Below, in pieces: positions 16,604-27,046 of a DNA stretch of 43,476 bases. The notes below the pieces were generated by a model. That model was not told the origin of the DNA. It worked only from the letters and a program-made list of their open reading frames with translations, and searched no databases. How positions within the stretch are numbered: the stretch's first letter is position 1; the number at the start of each line of letters is the position of its first letter. A program made the translations under genes and the position numbers. Location: the NCBI RefSeq assembly GCF_000568255.1, contig NZ_KK037166.1:2580479-2623954 (forward strand). The letters run 5' to 3'. This stretch comes from Kutzneria sp. 744 (GTDB lineage: Bacteria > Actinomycetota > Actinomycetes > Mycobacteriales > Pseudonocardiaceae).

Positions 16604-17182
16604 ATGACTCGTCCCTCGGCGATGGGACGGCCGCGGGATTCCGGCCGTGACCTGGCCATCCTCGACGCGACGCTGGCACTGTTGACCGAGGTGGGATACG
16701 AGCAGCTCTCGATGGAGGCGGTGGCCGGTCGTTCCGGGGCAGCAAAAACGACGATCTACCGCCGATATCGCGACAAGGCGGAACTGGTCGCCGCGGCGGT
16801 CGAGCACCGCGCACCCGCGAAGCCTCCAGAGCCGACAGGGGAGAGCCTCCGGGAGAATGTGCATTCTCTGACGGCATGGCTCGCGCAGAGCATCTCCGAA
16901 CAGGACGTTGGCCTGCTGGGGGCGTTGTTCGCCGGCATGCGCAACGACGCGCGGCTCGCCCAGGCGATGCGGCGGATCCTGCGGCGGGACGAGACCGCGA
17001 TGACGGATGGACTTGTCCGCCAAGCGGCCAAGCGATTGGCGCCCGGGGCAGCACCGTTGTTCGCCGAGGTCGCTTCCGCAGTGATCGTGCATCGCGTCGT
17101 GGTCGTGGGCGAGCCGTGCGACGCCGCCTTCGTCGCGCATCTCGTCGACGACATCCTCCTGCCACTCCTGCGTCGTGCCTGA
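16604..17182 (+). CDS. TetR-family transcriptional repressor
   Basis: A 192-residue repressor starting at ATG 16604 (MTRPSAMGRPRDSGRD); the ATG at 16622 is an alternative. The helix-turn-helix reads ILDATLALLTEVGYEQLSME followed by VAGRSGAAKTTIYRRYRDKAEL, which is canonical. The C-terminal domain has SLTAWLAQSISEQDVGLLGA and the ending VAHLVDDILLPLLRRA, typical of the TetR_C_11/AcrR-like group. It is followed 54 bp later by a quinone oxidoreductase gene on the same strand and probably controls it. Confidence 0.9.
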   Translation: MTRPSAMGRPRDSGRDLAILDATLALLTEVGYEQLSMEAVAGRSGAAKTTIYRRYRDKAELVAAAVEHRAPAKPPEPTGESLRENVHSLTAWLAQSISEQDVGLLGALFAGMRNDARLAQAMRRILRRDETAMTDGLVRQAAKRLAPGAAPLFAEVASAVIVHRVVVVGEPCDAAFVAHLVDDILLPLLRRA

Positions 17183-17236
17183 GTGTCCTCGCACGCGATC
17201 CGGCCGAGTCGAATCACCCACAACCTGGGGGCCACG

Positions 17237-18136
17237 ATGAAAGCAGTGCGCTACGACCGGTTTTCGGGCATCGACGGGATCTACCTCGCGGACGTCCCCG
17301 AGCCCGTGGCCGGCCCGGGCGAAGTGGTCGTCCGGGCCGAGGCCGGTGCGCTCAACCCCGGGGCGCTTCCGGCGCTACGGGGCAGTTCGTACACGCCGGG
17401 CCGCGATCTCGCCGGCGAAGTCGTCGCGGTCGGTGCCGACGTGCTCGGCTTCGCTGTCGGTGACGCGGTATTGGGCTGGCTCCGGAGCTGGGATGCCCAC
17501 GCCCAGTTCGTCGCCATCCCCGCAGTCCAGTTGGTGAGCAAGCCGCAATGCCTCTCCTGGGACGTGGCGGGCTCGCTCTACACCACACCGATGGCGGGTC
17601 TTGGTGCGATCCGGGCGGTCGAACCCCGGCCGGGCGAGACCATCGTGATCTCGGGCGCATCGGGCGGCGTCGGGTTCACCGCCGCCCAGCTCACAGTCCG
17701 TGCCGGAGCGACGGTGATCGGTCTGACCAGCGCCGCGCATTTCGACCTGCTCCGACACCATGGCATCGAGCCTGTTCAGTACGGCGACGGCGAACGGGAA
17801 CGGATCCTCGCCACGACCGACCGAGCTTATGCCTTCATCGACGCCGTCGGAGGAGGCTACATCGACCTCGCCATCAACCTCGACGTTCCGAGAGACCGCA
17901 TCGACACCGTGGTCGACTACCGCGGAGCGAAAGAGAAGGGGGTCAAATCCCTCGGAACGATCGACGCCGGCGGCCCCCCGGCACTGGCCGAACTGGCCGC
18001 CCTCGCCGCCGCCGGCGACCTGCACATTCCGATCGCCGCAACGTACCCACTCACCGCTGTACGCGACGCCTATCAGGCCTTGGCCGACCGCAAGACCCAC
18101 GGGCGCATCGTGTTGCACCCCCAAGACCTCGCCTGA
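17237..18136 (+). CDS. Zinc-independent MDR-family NADP-dependent oxidoreductase (quinone reductase-like)
   Basis: A 299-residue medium-chain reductase. The start at ATG 17237 (MKAVRYDRFSGIDGIYLADV) has GGGGG 5 bases upstream. The N-terminal GroES-like fold runs to about residue 110 (GRDLAGEVVAVGADV, VGDAVLGW). It is followed by the Rossmann domain with ISGASGGVGFTAAQL near residue 140, the AxGxxG-like nucleotide site of quinone reductases. There are no zinc-binding Cys residues. The C-terminal YPLTAVRDAYQALADRKTHG, RIVL is typical. It would reduce quinones or enones, and its placement behind a TetR gene suggests a detoxification role. It is intact. Confidence 0.88.
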   Translation: MKAVRYDRFSGIDGIYLADVPEPVAGPGEVVVRAEAGALNPGALPALRGSSYTPGRDLAGEVVAVGADVLGFAVGDAVLGWLRSWDAHAQFVAIPAVQLVSKPQCLSWDVAGSLYTTPMAGLGAIRAVEPRPGETIVISGASGGVGFTAAQLTVRAGATVIGLTSAAHFDLLRHHGIEPVQYGDGERERILATTDRAYAFIDAVGGGYIDLAINLDVPRDRIDTVVDYRGAKEKGVKSLGTIDAGGPPALAELAALAAAGDLHIPIAATYPLTAVRDAYQALADRKTHGRIVLHPQDLA

Positions 18137-18390
18137 ACCACCCTCGTCCCACATCCGCTCATGCCACAGGTCATGCGTGTCGACGTCTGCCGCTGCCGAT
18201 ATGCAACGGACTGAGCCAGCAAACGTCGTGGACTGGGAGCCGGCATGTTCCTGCGGATCACCCGGTCACCGTCATGGGTAGGCGATCGCGACTTCGACTT
18301 GGTTTGCTGCTGGTCGTATTGGCGAGGGCACACCTCCGTCTCCCTGCGCGGACGAACGGCCTGAGCCGAGCCGCAGGCCGTTCGCCGTTG
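18137..18390. other. Intergenic, no gene seen
   Basis: It holds one copy of the repeat ACATCCGCTCATGCC (18151-18165), 15 bp after the oxidoreductase stop. Otherwise I find nothing. Confidence 0.5.
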
Positions 18391-18758
18391 TCACGTTCCG
18401 CTCTTGCGGTCTGTTCGTTCCCGCCATGCGCCGGGTTCGTGCCGGAGGTAGGGCGGCACGAGAAATTTCGGCTGGTTGAACCAGGCGATGAATAGGTGCG
18501 CCGCCACCGCGATCAGGAGCAGCACGAGTAGGCGCCCGGGGTGTACTCGAGTGTCGGCTGGGTCCGCAGAAGCGTCTTGTCACCGTAGGTGTAAACGGCC
18601 ACTGGCAGCACCACGGCCATGAACACCATCGCGACGGCCAGCCCCGCGGTGCCCCGGGCGAGGCCACGGGCGACTTCGCGGCTGACCGGGTAGGACTCCG
18701 TCTGGGCGAGAACCTTCTTGTAGTACTCGGGTCCCGCCACATCCGGGTGATCCGCCAC
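18391..18758 (-). pseudogene. Small membrane protein gene with one frameshift
   Basis: From ATG 18758 the minus strand reads MADHPDVAGPEYYKKVLAQT, then a transmembrane span GLAVAMVFMAVVLPVAVYTY and GDKTLLRTQPTLEYTPGAY. It then runs into an early TGA. Shifting one base near 18528 continues perfectly with LVLLLIAVAAHLFIAWFNQP, a second span, and KFLVPPYLRHEPGAWRER to a TGA at 18391. The original was a two-helix membrane protein of about 122 residues, unknown function. Either a recent one-base deletion or a sequencing error explains the break, since both halves are otherwise well preserved. Confidence 0.75.
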
Positions 18759-18840
18759 ACCGGGAAGGCGGCGCCACCGTGACTGGTCGGGACACAGCCG
18801 TCTGCGGGTCTAGGCTTCGGGGTAGATTGCGGGTGAATGT

Positions 18841-19701
18841 ATGAGCGAGCCTGACCTAGGCCCATTGAGTCGTCGCGGTGCCGAACTGCTTGACGACGAC
18901 ACCACCGATTGGCGCCCGCACCAGCGGGCGATCGAGATCCTCGAACAGGCCGTCGCCGCGGGCGAACCCGAGGCGGCACGGCTGCTGGCCCGCGGCTACC
19001 TTGAACGCGGCCGATTGGTCGAGGCGCACGAACTGCTTGCCCCACTGGTCGCCGCGGGACGCATCGAGCTGGCCGGCGTGTTGGCCGATGTGCTGGCCGA
19101 CCTCGGTCTGACCGACGACGCCGAGCACGCCTACCGAGTCGCCACCAGCGGGGACGACGGCGAGGCGATGAACAACTTCGCACTGTTTCTGGCCGACCAG
19201 GGCCGGCAACCGGAGGCGGTGGCGATGTTCGAGCGCGCCGTCGCGGCCGGCGACATGGCCGCCCCGGCCAACCTGGCCCGCACCTACTTGCACGATCTGC
19301 ATGACATCGCTGCCGCGCAGGCGGTGGCCGAACGTCACCTCGGCGCGGACGCGCCGACGACCTACTGTGTGTTGGCCGAGGTCTACGCCGAAGTGGGCCG
19401 CCTCGATGAGGCGGAGCAGTTGCTGTGTACCGCGGTCGAACTGGGTGCCCCACAGGCGCATATCGACTACGCGGGTTTCCTGCTCCACCACCGGTCCGAC
19501 GTGACCGCCGCGGAGCGCGAGTATCGGCTGGCCGGACAGCTGCACGAGCCATCGTGGGGCTATCACCTGGGCGCGTTTCTACTGGAGCACGGCGAGGACG
19601 ACGAGGCTGCCCAGATTCTCGAACTTGCCGCCTACTGGGGCGATCTGGACGCGCGGGGGTTGCTGGACAGTGAGTTCGAGTTGGTGACTGATCCCGCCTG
19701 A
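18841..19701 (+). CDS. Tetratricopeptide/Sel1-like repeat protein
   Basis: A 286-residue soluble protein made of degenerate 30-36 residue helix-turn-helix repeats. Successive units read AIEILEQAVAAGEPEAARLL, ARGYLERGRLVEAHELLAPL, NFALFLADQGRQPEAVAMFE and VLAEVYAEVGRLDEAEQLLC, then YHLGAFLLEHGEDDEAAQIL. Such repeats form protein-binding solenoids. No catalytic or membrane segment is present. The ATG at 18841 is the first codon of the open frame that starts the repeat pattern. Its partners are unknown, and the gene is monocistronic. Confidence 0.8.
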   Translation: MSEPDLGPLSRRGAELLDDDTTDWRPHQRAIEILEQAVAAGEPEAARLLARGYLERGRLVEAHELLAPLVAAGRIELAGVLADVLADLGLTDDAEHAYRVATSGDDGEAMNNFALFLADQGRQPEAVAMFERAVAAGDMAAPANLARTYLHDLHDIAAAQAVAERHLGADAPTTYCVLAEVYAEVGRLDEAEQLLCTAVELGAPQAHIDYAGFLLHHRSDVTAAEREYRLAGQLHEPSWGYHLGAFLLEHGEDDEAAQILELAAYWGDLDARGLLDSEFELVTDPA

Positions 19702-19747
19702 GCGTGCACGCTGGTGGCCCCGTTCTTCGAAGCGGGGCCGCCGGTCT

Positions 19748-20374
19748 GTGCACCATCGTCTGGAGACACGGCCGGAAGAGAATCGGGCCGGCCGATTCGA
19801 ACAGGTCGGCCGCCGCGGACTGGCGGCACTGTCCATGGACGATCTCGCCGCCACTGCCGGCGTGTCCCGAGCCACGCAGTACCGGTTGTTCCCGGGCAAG
19901 CCGGCGCTGTTCGGCGCACAGATCCAGGCCTTTTCACCGTGGGAACCGGTAGCCGACGTCCTTGCCGCGATGCCGCACGCCGCCCCCGAGGACGTCATGC
20001 CCGCCGTCGCGAGGGCCATCGCCACCGCCATGGACGGACGCGCCGGCCTGCTGCTGCGCGTGGTGTTCGAACTGCTCGACGGCGATCCGGACACCGCGGA
20101 GGGCATGCGCCGAAGCATGACGCGGGGCCTGCCCGACCTGATCGGCTACCTGACCGGACAGATGCGCGCGGGGCGGCTACGCCCGATGCACCCGGTGCTG
20201 GCCTTCCAGTTGCTGGCCGGGCCGATCGTCGTCCACCTGCTCACCCAGTCCCTCGCGGAGCCCCTGGCCGGTTTCGACGCCCCGCCCGACGCACCGATCG
20301 ACGAGATCGCGCAGGCCTGGCTGCGGGCCATGGCGCCCTCTGCAGACCCCGACGCCATCCAGGACTGCAACTAA
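19748..20374 (+). CDS. TetR-family regulator, possibly with damaged N-terminus
   Basis: About 208 residues. The helix-turn-helix SMDDLAATAGVSRATQYRLFPGKPALF is clear at residues 30-56, and the C-terminal domain ends with LAFQLLAGPIVVHLLTQSLA, typical of the family. The first helix, however, reads RLETRPEENRAGRFEQVGRR instead of the normal RxRIxxAAxxLF pattern. In the neighbouring frame the same bases give RIGPADSN, closer to the expectation, so a frame slip near 19790 is likely. The gene may be inactive or start differently. Its stop overlaps the convergent gene at 20371 by 4 bp. Confidence 0.68.
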   Translation: MHHRLETRPEENRAGRFEQVGRRGLAALSMDDLAATAGVSRATQYRLFPGKPALFGAQIQAFSPWEPVADVLAAMPHAAPEDVMPAVARAIATAMDGRAGLLLRVVFELLDGDPDTAEGMRRSMTRGLPDLIGYLTGQMRAGRLRPMHPVLAFQLLAGPIVVHLLTQSLAEPLAGFDAPPDAPIDEIAQAWLRAMAPSADPDAIQDCN

Positions 20375-20652
20375 CCACGGGCCTGGTCAGGCAGCTCTGC
20401 CGCCGCACCCACAACTTGGTCAGCCGCGCACGTCGCGGCGTCGCCAACGGTGGTCGCGGCGTCGGTGACGCCGCTCGCCAGGTCGGTGGCCGCGGCCGCG
20501 GCATTGGTCGCGATCTCCTCGGTTTGGTTGCTCGCGGTGTCGACGGCGGTGGTGACCGCGTCGCCGACCGCTGTGACGTCAGGGATTTCGGGAACTTCGA
20601 TACCGAGCGCTTCGCGAGCCTTGGTCAACAGATCGCCCATCATCTTCCACAC
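20371..20652 (-). CDS. Small Ala/Thr-rich hypothetical protein
   Basis: A 93-residue protein starting at GTG 20652, with GGAGG placed 5 bases before it. After MWKMMGDLLTKAREALGIEV comes a long low-complexity helix rich in Ala, Thr and Val (TAVGDAVTTAVDTASNQTEE, NAAAAATDLASGVTDAATTV). It resembles small helical proteins of actinobacteria that often lie near stress genes, but I cannot name a family. It lies downstream of and on the same strand as the universal stress protein gene, separated by 60 bp, so the two may be co-transcribed. Confidence 0.6.
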   Translation of the reverse strand: MWKMMGDLLTKAREALGIEVPEIPDVTAVGDAVTTAVDTASNQTEEIATNAAAAATDLASGVTDAATTVGDAATCAADQVVGAAAELPDQARG

Positions 20653-20712
20653 GGTGCACCTCCATACGATCGATCACGCCCATACCGCGCCGAAGGCGAG
20701 CCCTGCGCGGTT

Positions 20713-21612
20713 TCAATCCGGTGTGCGTGCGACCACCACCGGACAAGCCGAGTGATTCAGCAGTGCGTGGCTGGTCGAACCCAGCAACAGGCCGGCGAAG
20801 CCGCCACGGCCCCGGAAGCCGACCACGACCAGTTGAGCCTTGCGGGACTGCCGGATAAGACTGTGCGCGGGACGGCCTTGGATGGTCAGCTCCTGGAGCT
20901 CGACATGCGGGTACTTCTGCCGCCACCCGGCCAGTTGCGCCGAGAGGTGCTTCCGGTGGGCCTGCTCGATCGCGTCCCAGTCCGCCACGAACGGAATCAC
21001 TTCCCAGTACGAGGAGTCCAGGCTTTCGGTCCAGGCTTGGACCGCGACCAGAGGCACGCCGCGCAACGAAGCAGCCTCGAAGGCGTAGTCGACGGCGGCA
21101 TCGCTGTTGCGGCCGTCGACGCCGACGACCACCGGTCCTGTCGTGGGCGGCGGCGCGTTCAGGTTCGCGGCCTGGATGATGGCGACCGGGCCTCGGCCGT
21201 GCGAGGTGAGGGCGATCGCGATGGAGCCCACGAGCAGTCCGGTGAACCCACCCAGCCCTCGGGATCCGAGCACCGTCAACTGGGCGCCGGCCGACCGTTC
21301 GATCAGTGTCGACGCGATGTCCGCCCGCACCAGATCCGTACTCACCTGGATATCCGGCTGCGCTGTTCGAGCTGCGGCCGCGGCCTCGTCCAACCAGGCG
21401 CGGCCCTGGATCATCATCGCCTCACCGTAGGAACGGGGCAGCGGCACCTCGTGCGGCACCCCGAATTCCAAGGGCAGGCACACATGCACGATCGTGAGCG
21501 CCGCCTGCCGTCGCGCCGCTTCCCGCGCCGCCCAGACGACCGCGTGCCGCGCCGACTCGGATCCGTCGATGCCGACGACGATCGGGCGGGCCCTGTCCTG
21601 ACTGCCGTCCAT
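20713..21612 (-). CDS. Universal stress protein with two Usp domains
   Basis: A 299-residue tandem UspA protein. Domain one begins PIVVGIDGSESARHAVVWAA and ends with the nucleotide-binding GSRGLGGFTGLLVGS. Domain two begins GPVVVGVDGRNSDAAVDYAF and ends GFRGRGGFAGLLLGSTSHAL. Both keep the Gx2Gx9G(S/T) ATP-binding signature. Three ATGs follow one another (21618, 21615, 21612). The last has the best distance (8 bases) from AAGGGG and is chosen. Such proteins respond to hypoxia and stress in actinomycetes. The frameshifted VIT transporter lies upstream on the same strand. Confidence 0.92.
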   Translation of the reverse strand: MDGSQDRARPIVVGIDGSESARHAVVWAAREAARRQAALTIVHVCLPLEFGVPHEVPLPRSYGEAMMIQGRAWLDEAAAAARTAQPDIQVSTDLVRADIASTLIERSAGAQLTVLGSRGLGGFTGLLVGSIAIALTSHGRGPVAIIQAANLNAPPPTTGPVVVGVDGRNSDAAVDYAFEAASLRGVPLVAVQAWTESLDSSYWEVIPFVADWDAIEQAHRKHLSAQLAGWRQKYPHVELQELTIQGRPAHSLIRQSRKAQLVVVGFRGRGGFAGLLLGSTSHALLNHSACPVVVARTPD

Positions 21613-21764
21613 CATCATTCCCCTTGCTCGGCCAGGCTCCACCGTCCATACAACTGCCGTCGGGATCCCCGGTGTAGAGGACGAAGCCTTGTCCGGCAGG
21701 GACCTTCGACGGCGGCTGGTCCACCATCGCAACCCGGCGAGAACGCGATCACGAACCTCGGGAC

Positions 21765-22489
21765 TCAGGCCACGACGGCCCCCACCAGTTCGCCGATACC
21801 GAACGTGATCGCCATGCCCAGCGCACCGCCTGCCACCAGGCGCGCGATGGCCGGGCCCTTCCTCGCGCCACCGAGATACGCGCTCACCGCACCGGTCAGC
21901 GCGAGCGCGAGCAGCACCACGACGAAGGTGACGACGACCCTGGCTCCCGCCGGAGAAAGCAAGATGGCCAGCAGCGGCAACAGCGATCCCAGGGTGAACG
22001 CGGCCGCCGACGCCCCCGCCGCGTGCCACGGGTTGGCCAACTCGGCCGGGTTGATGCCCAGCTCCGCGTCGGCGTGCGCGGCGAAGGCGTCGCTCGCGGT
22101 CAGCTCCGGGCCACCTGCCGAGCCGTCGCGGCGGACAGCCCTTTCGCCACATAGATTCCAGCCAGCTCGTCGAACTCCTCCTCGGGGAACTGCTCGAGTT
22201 CGGCGCGTTCCTTGGCCAGCAACGACCGTTCGGTATCCCGCTGGCTACTGACCGACACGTATTCACCCAGCGCCATCGACACCGCGCCGGCAACCGCGCC
22301 CGCGACCCCGGCGGTGGCGATCGCGCTGATCGAGGCGGACGCGCCGGCAACGCCGACGACCAGCGCGGCCGTCGACACGATCCCGTCGTTGGCGCCCAAC
22401 ACCCCTGCACGCAGCCAGTTCAGCCGGCCCGTCTGACCGGCCCGGTGCGCCTCGCCGACGTGCGGCCGACCTTGTTCACCATCAACCAT
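21765..22489 (-). pseudogene. VIT1/CCC1-family iron/manganese transporter with one frameshift
   Basis: ATG 22489 opens MVDGEQGRPHVGEAHRAGQT and the family signature LRAGVLGANDGIVSTAALVVGVA. It is followed by GAVSMALGEYVSVSSQRDTE and an acidic cytosolic loop to about residue 130. There the frame ends at TGA 22100, after ATARQVARS. One base over, the protein continues ELTASDAFAAHADAELGINP and NPWHAAGASAAAFTLGSLLP with the remaining three spans down to 21765. The combined product of about 241 residues has the full family length. These proteins export Fe2+/Mn2+ from the cytosol. A single missing base at about 22107 explains the break; a sequencing error is possible. Confidence 0.82.
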
Positions 22490-23106
22490 CGGGCGTCCTC
22501 CACAGCTCCTACCCATGACTGTGGCAGTGCGGGCCAAAGCCGGCGCAGGGCCGGAAGGCTCCGCAGCGACGCCGTTCGGCCCTGCCAATGGCGTCGACAT
22601 CACCTCGCCCGTGAACTCGCTGAGTGGACCCAGCACAGGGACCAAGCCTGGACCACGAGATCCAATCGGATATTTCATCTGTCGCGGCATGCCCATCGCC
22701 ACGCCATGGTGACGAACAGCAGCGACAGAGCCCTGTAGGCCACAGCGACTGGTCGGGCAACAGACCCGGGCTGCGCCACCTGCAGCCGAGTAGCGGCACC
22801 GTGAACGCCACGGCTGCTTGCCCAGCTGTCTGACCTCGGACCGGCTCGCGCCATTGGCACCAGTCGAAGAAGCCCCACGGCTGGAAAATGCCCCTCTCCT
22901 GGGCACGACCGTCCACAGTGACAGTCCGCAGCCGGCTTTTTTGCCGTGCTCAAGAGTGGTCGGACAGGAGCCACTCGGCCGCCCCGACAGGAGCATGCGG
23001 CCCGTTCGGAGTAATCCTGTGTCGGAGTTTCGTGTCGGTCGTCGTTGATGGGAGTCACTAGGTGTCGGCGCTTCCCGCCGGCTTCACCGGCAGGAAGGAG
23101 AACGAC
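22490..23106. other. 617-bp region without a supported gene
   Basis: Only overlapping low-complexity frames occur here, none with family resemblance. It should contain the promoter of the VIT gene to the left and of the small gene at 23107 to the right. A short hairpin GCCGG-CTTCA-CCGGC lies directly before the ribosome-binding site of the latter. Confidence 0.5.
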
Positions 23107-23232
23107 ATGGCCGGGCACATGTTCGACGACAGGGTGCGCTGGGGTTTGGTACGGCCGGCCGGGCTGGTGGGCCTGGTCGAGACGCTGGTGCGGGGAACCA
23201 TCCCCACTCACGCGGAGGCGCGGCACGAGTAA
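23107..23232 (+). CDS. Small hypothetical protein (41 residues)
   Basis: ATG 23107 is preceded by AGGAAGGAGA at ideal distance and the frame reads MAGHMFDDRVRWGLVRPAGL then VGLVETLVRGTIPTHAEARH E to TAA 23230-23232. It is amphipathic without a clear membrane span. It starts the plus-strand gene string that leads into the cstR-like gene. I recognise no family, but the strong ribosome-binding site makes it likely to be real. Confidence 0.6.
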   Translation: MAGHMFDDRVRWGLVRPAGLVGLVETLVRGTIPTHAEARHE

Positions 23233-25427
<2,195 letters not shown>

Positions 25428-25555
25428 CCTGCTGCTCCCTTCGCCGGGTGCAGTCCAGGATGCACTGGGGCCGACCGTCGGGATGCGGCCGATCGTCCCG
25501 GTGGGCACGGACTTCCGGCACTGGTCGCTGTCGACACTGTCACACATCCTGGATA

Positions 25556-25569
25556 TACCCCCACCGGTA
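25556..25569. promoter_or_regulatory. CstR-type operator TACCCCCACCGGTA (site 2, one mismatch)
   Basis: A dyad with arms TACCC and CGGTA, extended by A/T on both sides. It lies in the divergent promoter region, 129 bp before the PLP-enzyme start, and is the site best placed to control that gene. It is 47 bp from site 3. Confidence 0.68.
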
Positions 25570-25602
25570 TGCGGCGGGCGCGCTACACTGGCCTCATCCA
25601 GG

Positions 25603-25616
25603 TACCCCAGGGGGTA
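25603..25616. promoter_or_regulatory. CstR-type operator TACCCCAGGGGGTA (site 3)
   Basis: A strong dyad TACCC-CAGG-GGGTA, 32 bp before the ATG of the cstB-like gene, where it would overlap the promoter. It shares 12 of 14 bases with site 1 (TACCCTAGGGGGTA). Confidence 0.82.
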
Positions 25617-25647
25617 TATGAAGCCTGGCATCGTCAAGGAGCGCAGC

Positions 25648-26991
25648 ATGATCGACGTCATCGCCATCGACACACCCACGCTCGGCGACCGCAGCTATCT
25701 GGTCACCGACGGCCAGGACGCGTTCGTGGTGGACCCGCAGCGCGACATCGACCGCGTGCTGGACCTGGCCCGGCGGCGCGGCGTGCGGATCACCGACGTG
25801 TTCGAGACCCACATCCACAACGACTACGTCACCGGCGGTCTCGCCCTGGCCCGCGCCACCGGCGCGGCCTACCACGTCAACACCGCCGATCCGGTCGCCT
25901 TCGACCGCGTGCCCATCGCTGACGGCGACGAGGTCGAGGTCGGCGCCACCATGCGCGTGCGCGCCCTGGCCACCCCCGGACACACCCACACGCACCTGTC
26001 GTACCTGCTGACCGCCCCGGACCACGACCCGGCGGTGTTCACCGGCGGCTCGCTGCTGTTCGGCTCCACCGGCCGCCCAGACCTGCTCGGCCCCGCCCAC
26101 ACCGGCCAACTCGTGCACGCCCAGTACGCCTCCGCCCACCGGCTGGCGGCGCTGCCCGACGAGACCAGGGTCTACCCCACCCACGGCTTCGGCAGCTTCT
26201 GCTCGGCCACCCAGGCCGAAGGCGAGCACTCCACCATCGGCCGGGAAAAGCTGGCCAACCCGGTGCTGACCGACGACGAGGACGACTACGTCGCCACGCT
26301 GCTGGCCGGCCTGGACGCCCACCCGGCCTACTACGCGCACATGGCCCCGGCCAACCTCGCCGGTCCCGGCGCCCCCGACCTCGCTCCCCCAGCCCACGCC
26401 GAGGCCGACGAACTGCGCCGCCGCATCGACGCCGGCGAGTGGGTCGTCGACCTGCGCTCCCGCACCACGTTCGCCGCCGGACACGTGGCCGGCAGCCTCA
26501 ACTTCGGCCTGGACGGCTCCTTCGCCACCTACTTGGGCTGGCTGATCCCCTGGGGCACCCCGCTGACCTTGCTGGGCGAGAACCCCGAGCAGGTCGCCGA
26601 GGCCCAGCGCGAACTGGTCCGCATCGGCATCGACCACATCGAAGCCGCTGGCATCGGCGTCACCGGCACCGCGTCGTTCCCCCGCGCCACCCTGGCCGAC
26701 CTGGCCGACGTCCGCCACCACCGGCCGGTCGTGACGCTCGACGTGCGGCGTCACCTGGAGTGGGAGCAGGCTCACCTCGTCGGCGCGGTCCACATCCCGC
26801 TGCACGAGCTGCTGACCCGCCTCGACGAGATCGCGGCCGGTGAGGTGTGGGTGCACTGCCGCTCGGGCTACCGGGCTTCCATCGCGGCGTCGGTGCTGGC
26901 CGCCGCCGGCCGTCAGGTCGTGGCCGTGGACGACGACTTCGACCAGGCCGCCCACACCGACCTGGCCTTGGTCGGCACCGCGAATCGCTGA
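25648..26991 (+). CDS. cstB: CstB-like persulfide dioxygenase-rhodanese fusion
   Basis: A 447-residue fusion that should oxidise low-molecular-weight persulfides to sulfite and combine it with sulfane sulfur to thiosulfate. The start is at ATG 25648 with AAGGAG 6 bases before. The metallo-beta-lactamase domain (1-240) has THIHNDY with His55, His57 and Asp59, and ATPGHTHTHLSYLL. The usual TGD metal-ligand motif reads FTGGSLLFGSTGRPDL here. A rhodanese-like domain without catalytic Cys follows (EWVVDLRSRTTFAAGHVAGS), then a complete rhodanese domain with the loop HCRSGYR, Cys404. This order matches staphylococcal CstB. It is controlled by the CstR-type site 32 bp upstream. Confidence 0.88.
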   Translation: MIDVIAIDTPTLGDRSYLVTDGQDAFVVDPQRDIDRVLDLARRRGVRITDVFETHIHNDYVTGGLALARATGAAYHVNTADPVAFDRVPIADGDEVEVGATMRVRALATPGHTHTHLSYLLTAPDHDPAVFTGGSLLFGSTGRPDLLGPAHTGQLVHAQYASAHRLAALPDETRVYPTHGFGSFCSATQAEGEHSTIGREKLANPVLTDDEDDYVATLLAGLDAHPAYYAHMAPANLAGPGAPDLAPPAHAEADELRRRIDAGEWVVDLRSRTTFAAGHVAGSLNFGLDGSFATYLGWLIPWGTPLTLLGENPEQVAEAQRELVRIGIDHIEAAGIGVTGTASFPRATLADLADVRHHRPVVTLDVRRHLEWEQAHLVGAVHIPLHELLTRLDEIAAGEVWVHCRSGYRASIAASVLAAAGRQVVAVDDDFDQAAHTDLALVGTANR

Positions 26992-26994
26992 GCC

Positions 26995-27046
26995 ATGTGG
27001 TTACTGGCGATACCCGCCGGCCTGCTGGTCGGGCTGAGCCTGGGCA
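26995..27046 (+). pseudogene. Stub of a TauE/SafE sulfite exporter
   Basis: ATG 26995, 3 bp after the cstB-like stop, opens MWLLAIPAGLLVGLSLG. This is the first membrane helix of TSUP (TauE/SafE) sulfite exporters, which normally continue LSLGALGGGGSIL. After residue 17 the sequence turns into unrelated DNA of the next gene, so a deletion removed nearly all of the exporter. Exporters of this family accompany cstR and cstB in staphylococci, where they are thought to remove sulfite. The loss leaves this locus without its sulfite outlet unless a copy exists elsewhere. Confidence 0.68.

Noticed and set aside
19714-22251. An 845-codon open frame on the plus strand across 2.5 kb
   Set aside because: It runs through the TetR gene in another frame and antisense to the universal stress protein and VIT genes; its composition is Arg/His-rich without domains.
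25594-26955. A 453-codon minus-strand open frame opposite the cstB-like gene
   Set aside because: Gly/Val/His-rich antisense shadow; the plus strand has motifs, a ribosome-binding site and an operator.
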